A stretch of DNA of 64,000 nucleotides from Acidobacteriota bacterium (GCA_013289955.1 JABCYZ010000030.1:1-64000), one strand, 5' to 3'; shown: positions 9,601 to 17,290, numbered from the stretch's first letter. Program-made: numbers and translations. The notes: generated from the sequence alone by a model not told the origin.

Positions 9601-9786
9601 CCGCCCTTCTAGTTCTTCGGGATTCATACCGGTGTACTGCCAGGCAACCGCAATCACTGGGATATCGATATTCGGGAAAATATCGGTCGGCGTGCGCAAG
9701 ATCATGACCGGGCTGAGCACCAAAATGAGTACGGCAAGAACGATAAAGGTATACGGCCGCTCCAAAGCGACTCGAACAATCCACAT
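6625..9786 (-). CDS. RND efflux transporter permease, AcrB/MexF-like
   Basis: 1053 aa, normal for the HAE1/AcrB class. It is a proton-driven inner-membrane exporter of hydrophobic compounds. TM1 is at about 9-30, followed by the family segment TDIFPNIDIPVIAV and YTGMNPEELEGR. TM4 carries the paired aspartates of proton relay in GILVDDATVTIENIER. A second large periplasmic loop precedes the TM8-12 half, and the C-terminus has MALGLGEGGEQNAPLGRAVIGG. TAAGGAG precedes the ATG at good spacing. It lies about 157 bp downstream of the ECF sigma gene on the same strand, so the sigma factor may control it. Confidence 0.95.
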   Translation of the reverse strand: MWIVRVALERPYTFIVLAVLILVLSPVMILRTPTDIFPNIDIPVIAVAWQYTGMNPEELEGRLTSGYERILTTTVDNIEHIESTTVNGQAIVRIYLQHGASLDTANAQVTAISQTALRQLPPGTLPPLIINYSASSVPILQLGLSGNGLSEQQLNDLGQNFLRPQLVTVPGAVIPYLYGGKQRQVMIDLNQGWMQSKGLAPQDVLTAVQQQNLILPSGTAKMGPFEYDVRLNASTRTVPELNDLPVKVVGNSTIYLRDVANVRDAFAPQTNIVRQDGRRGALVSVLKAGNASTLDVVKGIRGLLPRVAQTLPPELKILPLADQSIFVRGSVNGVIREAVIAACLTGLMILLFLGSWRSTLIIAISIPLSILTSVMVLSFLGETINIMTLGGLALAVGILVDDATVTIENIERYFEEGHAQRDAILEGAAQIAVPALVSTLCICIVFLPMFLLSGVARYLFVPLAEAVVFAMIASYILSRTLVPTLAMYLLKAKQGKAASSRNPFVRFQRAFERGFERVRGAYHSLLTALVHRRALFIPTFLLICLAAFLLVPWLGQDFFPSSDNGQFILHLRAKSGTRIEETAKLCDLVEGSIRREIPERETDNILDNIGLPYSTINFVHSTSGLIGAGDADILVSLKENHHATAEYIQRLRDTLPGEYPGTTFYFLPSDIVTQVLNFGLPAPIDVQIEGTDIEGNRQVAARMLHEIEQVPGIADARIQQAFDYPEFDVAVDRTKAAQGGYTERDVANSMLNSLSGSFQITPMFFLNFNNGVSYNLVTQTPQYSIQSLQDLQNTPINAATATRPEILADVASIKRTNEMEVISHYNIRRVVDIYAAVQGRDLGAVGRDVTHIVDANRKSLPRGSFITVRGQLETMRTSYLGLLGGLVFSVVLVYLLIVVNFQSWLDPFIIITALPAALAGIVGFLFLTHTTLSVPALMGAIMCMGVGTANSILVVSFAKELLLHHGDPVRAAIEAGFTRFRPVVMTALAMIIGMIPMALGLGEGGEQNAPLGRAVIGGLLCATVATLVFVPAVFSLLHRRRDLSKGDPEPISV

Positions 9787-9824
9787 AACTGGTACTCCTT
9801 ACACGGCAATCGCGAATTGACCGC

Positions 9825-9920
9825 TCAGTGTCGATGCCTCGGACCGATAAGACCCTCCGGCCCGGTCAAACATAGGAATCCCAAAATCGCCAATACCGCG
9901 AGGAGCAAAAAGGTCATCAT
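9825..9920 (-). CDS. Possible 31-residue single-TM peptide
   Basis: A short frame between the sigma factor and the RND permease starts MMTFLLLAVLAILGFLCL, a clean transmembrane segment, and ends GPEGLIGPRHRH. GAAGG lies about 8 bases upstream. It could be a small accessory membrane peptide of the pump operon, but so short a frame could occur by chance. Confidence 0.3.
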   Translation of the reverse strand: MMTFLLLAVLAILGFLCLTGPEGLIGPRHRH

Positions 9921-9943
9921 GATGGCTGCCTTCGTCCCGTTCT

Positions 9944-10672
9944 CTAATCGCCGGCATTGCAGGCGACCGGGTCTTGTAAGACGCGTCTGCTGTTGCCGAT
10001 CGCTTGCGAGGCGTCTCTTCCATACCTCCAAGCTGATCCGACATGCCGTTTCAATCTCTCGCGCAATTTCCTTCTCCCATGAAACAGTCGAGCCTTCACC
10101 GCGCCAACGGAAATTCCCATCATTCGGGCCGTCTCTTCGGTCGACCGCTCGTCAATCTCACGCAATTCGAATGCTTTTCGCATTCCTGGAGTTAGGCCGC
10201 TCATGGCCTCTGTGAGAATCTGTCGCCGTTCCTCTTGTGAATACAGTTGCTCGGGGTTCAGGCCTTGGTCTTCGACGTCCATCTGGGAAGACGGCTGTTC
10301 AGGTTCGGCCGGTTCATCCAGCGACACCTCCCCTAGCCGGTGCTTTTTGCGCAGTTTCATCAGCGCTGCGTTGATGGCAATACGGGACAGCCAGGTCGAA
10401 AACCGGGAATCACCGTTGAAGCTGTTGAGATGAATAAAGGCCCGCTGAAAGGACTCCTGCACGACATCCTCAGCATCCTCGTCGTTGCGCACTATTCGCC
10501 GGGCCACGCGAAAGACCGTGTTTGCGGACTGCTTGCAGAGGACCTCGAAAGCAACCGAATCGCCGCGTTTTGCGGCGGCAAGCCGCGTGTATTCCTCTCT
10601 TAGATTCCCGCGCCGGCTGCCCGGCCCACCCGTTTCTTTCCTGTCATAATTCTCCACACTTTGCGTAGACAT
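9944..10672 (-). CDS. ECF (RpoE-like) sigma factor
   Basis: 242 aa from ATG 10672, which has AGGAG 7 bases upstream. The frame stays open to 10903, and an extended start there is possible. Region 2 is clear (FRVARRIVRNDEDAEDVVQE, SFQRAFIHLNSFNGDSRFST), with WLSRIAINAALMKLRKK after it. Region 4 has the HTH (RSTEETARMMGISVGAVKAR, LFHGRRKLRERL). It directs RNA polymerase to stress promoters. No ZAS anti-sigma gene is adjacent; instead the genes just upstream encode an RsbW-like kinase and a STAS protein, which suggests partner-switch control. The RND pump downstream is the likely target. Confidence 0.92.
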   Translation of the reverse strand: MSTQSVENYDRKETGGPGSRRGNLREEYTRLAAAKRGDSVAFEVLCKQSANTVFRVARRIVRNDEDAEDVVQESFQRAFIHLNSFNGDSRFSTWLSRIAINAALMKLRKKHRLGEVSLDEPAEPEQPSSQMDVEDQGLNPEQLYSQEERRQILTEAMSGLTPGMRKAFELREIDERSTEETARMMGISVGAVKARLFHGRRKLRERLKRHVGSAWRYGRDASQAIGNSRRVLQDPVACNAGD

Positions 10673-10918
10673 TGGGCTGCTCCTATCAGGCAGTACCAAT
10701 CGTTGTGGCCTGCCGTATTCACTTGAGTTACGGGTCGTTGTCAGGGATTCATTCGCGTTTCCATGGATCGAACCGCGCTCCCGGCCCGCATCTGCGATCA
10801 CCTCGTAGGAAGTTCTCCCACGGTCATACTGCGCCAACACGAAAAACTCTGCGGTCTCAGCGTTCTTACTCGTTTCTAGCCAGTTCAGTTCTTCTCTTTT
10901 CATGGCGCATGCCTTCTC

Positions 10919-11305
10919 TCACAGAGCACGATCCGACTTTTTCCTCTCGATGTTCTGCACGACATACCGGGTGTAACAACCGGTTGCGATGAGTTCCGCG
11001 CCTCCTTTGGACAACTCGGCCAGCGCCTTCTCACCGCCTTTGTCGATGAAAGTCACCCCTGTAAGGTCCACCACGCACTTGCGTTCCCGGCGGACGGCTT
11101 GTGTTCTCGCCCAGTTGGATTTCAGTTCCGAAATCCACGGCTCAACGAGTCGGCCTTCAAGCGTCCACCTTTGCTCGGTCAGTGTCTCGGCGATCGTGAT
11201 TCGTAGCATTCCCATAACTCGCGCTTTTTCCACCGGTGGTCTTCGCTTGACGACCAACCGGTTTGGGGCCTCAATTTCGGGCTCTTCCCGAACATTGATC
11301 ATCAC
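10919..11305 (-). CDS. STAS-domain protein, anti-sigma-antagonist-like
   Basis: 128 aa. The STAS domain occupies about residues 33-118: a strand LRITIAET, then RWTLEGRLVEPWISELKS, and KCVVDLTGVTFIDKGGEKAL. In canonical antagonists a phosphorylatable Ser/Thr sits just after the DLTGVTFID strand; here the position reads DKGGEK without serine, so phospho-regulation may differ. The start overlaps the stop of the RsbW-like gene (GTG at 11305, ATG at 11302), implying coupled translation. It probably pairs with that kinase, upstream of the ECF sigma gene. Confidence 0.75.
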   Translation of the reverse strand: MMINVREEPEIEAPNRLVVKRRPPVEKARVMGMLRITIAETLTEQRWTLEGRLVEPWISELKSNWARTQAVRRERKCVVDLTGVTFIDKGGEKALAELSKGGAELIATGCYTRYVVQNIERKKSDRAL

Positions 11306-11796
11306 GAACGGAACCCGGTTCGCGAACGCTTGCGCATATGGACTTCCGATCCGCGGCGCTCAAAATGCACATCGTCCATATACGCCTTCATCAGCTGGAT
11401 GCCGCGTCCGTGTTCCGCAGCGGGGTCCGACGTGCTGCCTTTACCCACTATCTTTTCGAAATCGAATCCTTTTCCCTGATCCGTCACTACGATTGCTATT
11501 TCCCTGCCGGGTTGGCAGCGGCAGCGGACGTGTACTTTTGTTTTTGGATCTTCCTGATTGCCGTGCACCACGGCATTTTCCAGCGCTTCTCGGAGTCCCA
11601 GCTCGATACCGAACTCTTCTCCTGGAGCACATTGCGATTTTTCAATCAGTGTCATCAGGCGGTCCACGAGCGGGGAGATCGCTCGAACTTCGCTGGGCAT
11701 CCAGGAATCGATTTCCAGGACAGAAGATCGGGAGCGCTTTGCTGGAAGCGCCGATTGAGAATCCGATGCTCCGTTCAGGCTTCGCATTCCATTCAT
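11302..11796 (-). CDS. RsbW/SpoIIAB-like serine kinase (anti-sigma regulatory factor)
   Basis: 164 aa from ATG 11796. The frame continues to 11925, but a sigma-54 promoter at 11823-11839 argues for the shorter form. GHKL ATPase motifs are present: N-box GLREALENAVVHGN, G1 box VVTDQGKGFDFE, and G2 box EHGRGIQLMKAYMD. Such proteins bind a sigma factor or phosphorylate an STAS partner. GTGAGG lies upstream of the start. It is the first gene of a kinase-STAS-ECF sigma group. Confidence 0.85.
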   Translation of the reverse strand: MNGMRSLNGASDSQSALPAKRSRSSVLEIDSWMPSEVRAISPLVDRLMTLIEKSQCAPGEEFGIELGLREALENAVVHGNQEDPKTKVHVRCRCQPGREIAIVVTDQGKGFDFEKIVGKGSTSDPAAEHGRGIQLMKAYMDDVHFERRGSEVHMRKRSRTGFRS

Positions 11797-11822
11797 GTGA
11801 AATGCCTCACGGGCTAGGAGAA

Positions 11823-11839
11823 TGCATCGACCGTGCCAA
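11823..11839 (-). promoter_or_regulatory. Sigma-54 (-24/-12) promoter
   Basis: On the minus strand the site reads TTGGCACG-gtcg-ATGCA, against the consensus TTGGCACG-N4-TTGCA, with exactly 10 bases between the invariant GG and GC. The predicted +1 is near 11812, 16 bases before the ATG at 11796. A sigma-54 activator gene ends about 190 bp upstream. Confidence 0.8.
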
Positions 11840-11897
11840 AGCCCGCAGGCTTTCCAAGCCTGTGGAACTTGATGATTTGTAGCGGGATAGCCAGCCG

Positions 11898-11948
11898 AGA
11901 GCGCGCTCTTTAGTTCACCTGCCACCGTGGCAGTGCCACCGACGTGGC
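11898..11948 (-). promoter_or_regulatory. Palindrome cluster, candidate enhancer (UAS) for the sigma-54 activator
   Basis: Three inverted repeats lie in 51 bases: AGAGCGCGCTCT (11898-11909), CTGCCAC-C-GTGGCAG (11919-11933) and GCCAC-CGAC-GTGGC (11935-11948). They sit about 86 to 136 bases upstream of the predicted sigma-54 start site, the usual place for Fis-type activator dimers. A role in terminating the activator gene is the alternative, but no T-run follows. Confidence 0.5.
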
Positions 11949-12031
11949 CGTCTGCCCGTTTCAGGGCACCGAGGAAATGAGCTGACGGCGGGAATCATTT
12001 CGGACAAAGTTTGAAGGAAGTAGGGAGCCGA

Positions 12032-14167
12032 CTACGCAGAGACGCGCACAATTCCGAGCTTGTGGATTCGCTTTTGGAGCGTGGATCGCTTCATTCCAAG
12101 ACGCGCCGCCGCGCCACTCGGGCCGGCCACAACCCAATTCGACCGCTGAAGGGCCTCGAGGATGTGTCCGCGTTCGGTTTCCTCCAAAACGTTGTGGAGC
12201 GCGCCATTTGTCGATTTCGGCGAGGCGGATTGTTCTACGGTACGGCTGTCCCTGGGAAATCTAAGGTCACTCACATCGACGCTCAGCACGGGACCTGTCG
12301 AGATAATTACGGCGCGTTCGATCACATTCTGAAGCTCCCGTATGTTCCCCGGCCACTGATATCGGCACAGCGCATCAATCGTCGCCGATGGGATCGTTTC
12401 CATGACCTTTTTCATACGTCTGGAAAACTGCTGTGTGAAGTGGCGCACGAGGAGCGGAATATCCGCCTGGCGCTCCCGCAGCGGCGGAACATGGACTGGA
12501 AAAACATTCAAGCGAAAGAAAAGATCGGGTCGGAACTTCTGCTCGCTCACCATCGCTTCCAGATCGCGGTTCGTCGCAGCAATCAGACGTGCATCCGTGC
12601 TAAGGGTGCGCGAGCTTCCCAGCCGCTCGAATTCTCTCTCTTGCAGCACGCGGAGCAGTTTGGTCTGCAGTTCGAGAGGAATTTCTCCTATTTCATCCAG
12701 GAAAATCGTACCACCATCCGCTACTTCGAAGCGCCCAATGCGTTGCGAAATTGCTCCTGTAAATGCGCCTTTCTCATGTCCGAACAGCTCGCTTTCCAGC
12801 AAGCCCGTCGGAATGGCCGCACAGTTGAGCTTGACGAACGGCTTCGAGCTACGGGGACTGAAATCATGAATGGCACGCGCAATCAGCTCTTTTCCCGTGC
12901 CGGTCTCTCCATAAATCAGCACGGTCGAATCCGTCGGCGCTACGGTTCTGACTTCTTTCAGTACTCGGCGCAAAGAAGCACTATTTCCGATGATCTGCGC
13001 AAAATTCATTTCCGTGCGGATTTCATCTTCCAGATAGAGTTTCTCCTTGGAAAGTTGCTCTTTCAGTTCCCGAATCTCGCGGTAGGCAAGCGCATTCTCG
13101 ACGGCGAGAGCAATCTGGTTTGCAATCTGGCTAAGGAAACTGATATCAGCCTGACTGAAGGCATCGTCTCGGAGCCGACCGAGAACCAAGACACCAATTG
13201 CGCGATTCCGGCTGATCAGCGGTAAACAGCATACAGACTTCAGATCTTCCCGCGCCGCGATCTGAGCGATGGGGGAATCGAGCCAGCCGGCGAAGGGGCT
13301 CTGGAGCGTCAGAGGTTGCATAGTTCGAAATGCCGTACCGGAGGGAGATCCCTCGATCGAATAGAGCAAGTCTTCCTGCAGAAAACCTTTTCCGTCCGGA
13401 AAGTCAACTGCGTAAAGCCGCAGCTGATTGTTTTCCGCATCCGAGAGCGACAACCCCGCGTAATCGCACTGCATCACGCGCCTGACGTCGTGTGAGATGG
13501 CGCGCAGGAGATCGCGAAGCTCCAAATTTGAGACAACCTGATTCGTGACATCAAGGAGCAACTCCAGCCTTCCATTTTTCGTTTGAAGTTCCTCAGTCGC
13601 CCGCCGCAACGCCGCCAAATTCAACGCGTCGTCGAACGCCAGCGCAATATAACCCGCCACTTCGGACACGAATCGCACTTCGTCTGGCGAATAGGTATCG
13701 AGCTGTCTGCTGCCGAAAGTGATGGCGCCCAGTTTGCGGTGCGCCGTCGTCAACGGTAGGGCACAGATGGAGCGAATATCGAGCCTTTTCAGGATCGCTC
13801 GCAGCCGGGCACAACACGGCTCCATTTCGTTCGTTGATCTCAGCACGGGTTCTTGGCGTTCGTAAACCCGCAAGGTGAGCGTCTCCTCGGGCGTTAGCTT
13901 CTCCTCGGGAATCAGCTCTGTCCGGCACGTCATGTCGATGAAATAATTGTGAAACGGATCGGAGTCTTTGTCGCGAAATGAGACCCCGATGAAGTCAAAC
14001 TGCACTACTCGGTGCAGTTCGCTAACCAGCACACCGAAGAGTTCTTTCGGGTCGCGGTGCGCAGCGATCGCATGGGACACGCGGACGAAAGTCTCGAATC
14101 GAGTTTCAAGCGCCGGGACGGGAAGAATTTCCGAATCGTTGCCCACGATTTCGCACCACCGAAGCAC
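12032..14167 (-). CDS. Sigma-54-dependent activator, GAF-GAF-AAA-Fis
   Basis: 711 aa, FhlA/NorR-like. Two GAF sensor domains lie at about 28-180 and 205-360, followed by a short coiled segment. The AAA+ domain (about 388-620) has Walker A GETGTGKE (420-427), the sigma-54-contacting GAFTGA loop (468-473) and GGTIFLDEIG. The C-terminal Fis-type HTH reads GAAARLGMKRSTLQKRIHKL. It remodels sigma-54 polymerase at -24/-12 promoters; the GAF domains would sense a small ligand or redox state. The start is GTG. The kinase-STAS-sigma group downstream has a fitting promoter and palindromes, so it is the probable target. Confidence 0.93.
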   Translation of the reverse strand: MLRWCEIVGNDSEILPVPALETRFETFVRVSHAIAAHRDPKELFGVLVSELHRVVQFDFIGVSFRDKDSDPFHNYFIDMTCRTELIPEEKLTPEETLTLRVYERQEPVLRSTNEMEPCCARLRAILKRLDIRSICALPLTTAHRKLGAITFGSRQLDTYSPDEVRFVSEVAGYIALAFDDALNLAALRRATEELQTKNGRLELLLDVTNQVVSNLELRDLLRAISHDVRRVMQCDYAGLSLSDAENNQLRLYAVDFPDGKGFLQEDLLYSIEGSPSGTAFRTMQPLTLQSPFAGWLDSPIAQIAAREDLKSVCCLPLISRNRAIGVLVLGRLRDDAFSQADISFLSQIANQIALAVENALAYREIRELKEQLSKEKLYLEDEIRTEMNFAQIIGNSASLRRVLKEVRTVAPTDSTVLIYGETGTGKELIARAIHDFSPRSSKPFVKLNCAAIPTGLLESELFGHEKGAFTGAISQRIGRFEVADGGTIFLDEIGEIPLELQTKLLRVLQEREFERLGSSRTLSTDARLIAATNRDLEAMVSEQKFRPDLFFRLNVFPVHVPPLRERQADIPLLVRHFTQQFSRRMKKVMETIPSATIDALCRYQWPGNIRELQNVIERAVIISTGPVLSVDVSDLRFPRDSRTVEQSASPKSTNGALHNVLEETERGHILEALQRSNWVVAGPSGAAARLGMKRSTLQKRIHKLGIVRVSA

Positions 14168-14372
14168 GGCTTAGAATCCAGTCCATCGGATGCCCGACCT
14201 GGGACAAACGGTACACGGGTTTCATCGGTGAGGAAGGATTATGGGATGGGCAGCCTTCCGCATAGTTCGTTAAGATCTGCGCGCCGCCGGCCCCCGCCAG
14301 CTACCTGCCAAAAATCTGTCATTTTGTGCTGGCTCCCTTGCCGAGAAGCATCCCCTACACGTCAACCTCCTC

Positions 14373-15137
14373 CTAAAGCTTGGATCCGCCGTCCACGGGG
14401 ATGCTGGCACCGGTGATCCAGCGCGCCTTGTCAGAAACCAGGAACGCGATTACATCTGCCACGTCCTCCGGCTTGCCGATTCGCTTTAGGGCCTGCATAC
14501 CAAGAGTGGCCTTCTGACCTGCTTCCGTCTTGGCGAAGTTCGACATGTCCGTCTCAATTACACCTGGCGCTACCGCGTTCACGCGGATCCCGCGGGGACC
14601 CAGAATCGCGGCCCAGTTCTTGACGAGAGTTTCGATCGCGCCTTTGGTCGCCGCATACAGAAGAATCGAAGAATTCTCCAGATCAGGCCTCCCAACAACA
14701 GCTCGGGCTGCCAGAGAAGAGATCAACACAATGTTTGAGCCATTCCCAAGGACTGGCAGGATTTGTTGGACCAGGAAGAACGGACTTCGTACGTTCGTCG
14801 AAAAGAGATTGTCGAAGTCCCCGATCGTGTGATCTTTGATGGTGGCACTCTTGCTCACGCCGGCATTGGCGACGAGTATGTCCAGCCGGTCGCCAACAAT
14901 TGAGCGGACCTCTTTGACGAGCGAACTTGCCCCTTCCGGGGTTGCCAGGTCCGCCCTGATCGCTTCCGCGCGGCCTCCCATGGACTCGATATTCTCGACC
15001 ACAGACTGAGCTTCCTGAGCCGAGCGGCCGTAGTGAACCAATACATGTACACCCGTCACAGCAAGCGCCAACGCAGTGGCTCGTCCAATTCCGCGGGAAG
15101 CCCCTGTAACCAATGCAGTTTTGTTGTTCTGAACCAT
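14373..15137 (-). CDS. SDR family NAD(P)-dependent oxidoreductase
   Basis: 254 aa, a classical short-chain dehydrogenase. Cofactor motif TGASRGIG is at about 11-18, NAG is in the fourth strand (LVANAGVS), catalytic Ser is in VLISSLAA, and the YxxxK pair is in LYAATKGAIE. The C-terminus has TGASIPVDGGSKL. GGGGAG precedes the ATG. It resembles FabG-type reductases; the substrate is unknown. It lies 190 bp downstream of a second SDR on the same strand, and both probably answer to the divergent LysR gene. Confidence 0.88.
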   Translation of the reverse strand: MVQNNKTALVTGASRGIGRATALALAVTGVHVLVHYGRSAQEAQSVVENIESMGGRAEAIRADLATPEGASSLVKEVRSIVGDRLDILVANAGVSKSATIKDHTIGDFDNLFSTNVRSPFFLVQQILPVLGNGSNIVLISSLAARAVVGRPDLENSSILLYAATKGAIETLVKNWAAILGPRGIRVNAVAPGVIETDMSNFAKTEAGQKATLGMQALKRIGKPEDVADVIAFLVSDKARWITGASIPVDGGSKL

Positions 15138-15329
15138 TCTTACTCCCCAGCAGGCACCGGATTGGATACGAGGGCCAGGATCGCCGCCCCATCCATCCGG
15201 CTGAAAGCTTTCAGATCGCCGCGGTCATCGAGAATCGCTACGTTCTCGCTACAGAACTCGAATTCCCTCGCCCCGAGGGTCACATTTCCGAGATGGCCGT
15301 TCCTCCTTCATCGTCGATTCAATTCGCCG

Positions 15330-16070
15330 TTAAGCATTCATTCCGCCATCCACGGTAAGATTTGCCCCAGTAATGTATGAGGACTCCGGACCGGCGACGA
15401 ACGCCACCAGGGCCGCAACCTCTTCAACGCGCCCATAGCGGTCCAGCGCTGTGACGGCCTTCTGCGGTGCGGCCCACTCGCCGGCTGCGGGATTCAAATC
15501 CGTGTCGATCGGGCCCGGCTGCACGTTGTTAACCGTGATGCCGCGGCTCCCGACCTCTCTCGACAGCCCCTGAGTAAATATCTTCACGGCTCCCTTCGTG
15601 GCCGAATAAGGCACGAGCCCGGGCACCAGGACACGCTCGCCCACGGCTGAACCGACCATAATGATGCGACCGCCGCTCTTCATGTGCTTCAGGGCCGCCT
15701 GCGTCGTGACAAATACGCCGCGCACGTTGATGTCGATGACACGATCCATCTCCTCGAGTGTGGTCTCCTCGAACGCTTTCGGAATGGCCGTGCCGGCGTT
15801 GTTTACAAGCACATCCAGTCGGCCAAAAGTTGCAACGGTCTTTTCGACCGCGGCTTCGACCGCACCGGCATTCGTGGCGTCGGCCTGAATTGCGATAGCC
15901 TTTCCGCCATCGCGTTCAATCGCTTTGACCACGCCTGAAGCCGCACTGGCGTCCTTCGCGTACGTGATGGCCACGCTCGCTCCATCCGCGGCCAGCCGTT
16001 TCGCGATCGCTGCGCCAATGCCCCGCGAACCGCCGGTAACGAGTGCCACTCTTTGGGTTAACTTAGACAT
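15330..16070 (-). CDS. SDR family NAD(P)-dependent oxidoreductase
   Basis: 246 aa from ATG 16070. A near-perfect AGGAGG 4-5 bases upstream fixes this start over the longer frame. Motifs are TGGSRGIG, VNNAG, IMVGSAVGE and YSATKGAVK, with C-terminal TGANLTVDGGMNA. It is a FabG-like reductase of unknown substrate. It is transcribed divergently from the LysR gene, a common arrangement in which the regulator controls the neighbouring enzyme. Confidence 0.88.
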   Translation of the reverse strand: MSKLTQRVALVTGGSRGIGAAIAKRLAADGASVAITYAKDASAASGVVKAIERDGGKAIAIQADATNAGAVEAAVEKTVATFGRLDVLVNNAGTAIPKAFEETTLEEMDRVIDINVRGVFVTTQAALKHMKSGGRIIMVGSAVGERVLVPGLVPYSATKGAVKIFTQGLSREVGSRGITVNNVQPGPIDTDLNPAAGEWAAPQKAVTALDRYGRVEEVAALVAFVAGPESSYITGANLTVDGGMNA

Positions 16071-16207
16071 GTAACCTCCTGTAATTTTCTGCGAGCGATT
16101 CACTGCTCTAGTGAAGCAACTGGCTCCTATCTCGCCCGCAGTCCTTAGTCCTCCTATCTGATGTGTGATTCCTCTCAGCAGATTTAGCGCTATGGGGAAT
16201 GCCAGCT

Positions 16208-16266
16208 ATTCCTGATAGGAATGCATAACGCCGAGACCTCGCTTAGAATCCATTCCATAGAGGAAT
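16208..16266. promoter_or_regulatory. Two LysR-type operator copies, ATTCC-N5-GGAAT
   Basis: Identical 5-bp inverted arms with a 5-base spacer occur at 16208-16222 and 16252-16266, 44 bp apart. Each contains the T-N11-A pattern of LTTR boxes. They lie between the divergent SDR (16070) and LysR (16279) genes, the second copy abutting the LysR ribosome binding site. Confidence 0.6.
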
Positions 16267-16278
16267 AGGGAGGATGCC

Positions 16279-17187
16279 GTGGACAAATTCGATGCAATGC
16301 AGATGTTTGTGCGAGTCATTGAAAAAGGGAGCTTCTCCGCTGTCGCCAAGGAACGTGGAATTGGTCAACCGGCTGTGAGCAAGCAGATCTCCGCCCTCGA
16401 AGATGAACTCGGCACCGAACTCATTCACCGCACCTCTCGTTCTATCGCGCTGACTGAGGCAGGCCGCGAATTTTACGAGTCTTCCTTGCGCATTCTCGAC
16501 GACCTTGAAAATGCGACTTCACGAATCGGGCGAGGCCAGACTGCACCGAAAGGCCTCCTTCGTGTGACCGTCGCTCCCACGTTTGCCCGCCTTCACATGG
16601 TGTCAAAGCTGCCTGCTTTTTTTGCTGCTTACCCGGAGATGGCCGTGGAGATGGCGGCATCGGAGAGCCCGACAACGATCATCGAAGACGGCTTTGATTT
16701 GGCTATCCACTCAGGTGATCTTCCAGACTCGACTCTCGTCGCGCGAAGATTCGCGCAGACGATCACCATTCTCGTCGCCACTCCTCAATATCTCACACGC
16801 TTTGGCGCACCAGAATCCCCGAAAGAACTCAAGAACTTTCGATCGGTCGTCCTTCTCGAGCGGGGCTCCGTGCTGCCGTGGAACTTTGGCTCCGGACAGA
16901 ACGCCGCGCGTGTTATCCCCACAGGAGTCTTTCGCACCAGCGATATTGAACAGATGCGGATGGGTGTCCTTGAACATCTGGGGATCGCCCAGGCGCCAGC
17001 ATGGCTCTTTGCCGCAGAACTCAGAGAAGGCACTGTCATCCGTCTTCTGACTGCCTTTGAGCGAACCGTGCCAATCCTTGCCGTACGGCCCGCCAGCCGC
17101 CGGCTGTCCACCAAAGTTCGCATTTTCATCGAGCACTTGGAGAACACTTTCGCCCTCTGTTCGCAGTTCAACCCGCGACCCGCCTAA
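16279..17187 (+). CDS. LysR-family transcriptional regulator
   Basis: 302 aa from GTG 16279, with GGAGG 6-7 bases upstream. The N-terminal winged HTH reads MQMFVRVIEKGSFSAVAKE then IGQPAVSKQISALEDELGTE. The effector domain (about 90-295) is of the PBP-like type, as in the CrgA/AaeR-like group (LRVTVAPTFARLHMVSKLPA). It probably controls the divergent SDR pair through the two palindromes in the intergenic region and represses itself. The ligand is unknown. Confidence 0.9.
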   Translation: MDKFDAMQMFVRVIEKGSFSAVAKERGIGQPAVSKQISALEDELGTELIHRTSRSIALTEAGREFYESSLRILDDLENATSRIGRGQTAPKGLLRVTVAPTFARLHMVSKLPAFFAAYPEMAVEMAASESPTTIIEDGFDLAIHSGDLPDSTLVARRFAQTITILVATPQYLTRFGAPESPKELKNFRSVVLLERGSVLPWNFGSGQNAARVIPTGVFRTSDIEQMRMGVLEHLGIAQAPAWLFAAELREGTVIRLLTAFERTVPILAVRPASRRLSTKVRIFIEHLENTFALCSQFNPRPA

Positions 17188-17290
17188 CCCTGTGGAGCGA
17201 TGCTCGTCCGTCCAGACGGCTTAGCTGTGGTCCTCTCATGGGTCGAGTCTCCCGGGGGCGAGCCCTTCTGGTCAAAAAAACTTGTATCTA

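Noticed and set aside
10673..10903. 77-residue N-terminal extension of the ECF sigma factor
   Set aside because: Internal ATG 10672 has AGGAG and sits just before region 2; the extension has no homology, though it cannot be excluded.
12011..13225. 404-codon + strand frame opposite the sigma-54 activator
   Set aside because: Antisense to conserved AAA+ and GAF coding sequence.
14318..14335. GGCTCCCTTGC as a second sigma-54 site
   Set aside because: Only 7 bases separate GG and GC; sigma-54 needs 10.
17200..17225. CCGTC-CA-GACGG after the first LysR gene as a terminator
   Set aside because: Loop of two bases and no T-run.
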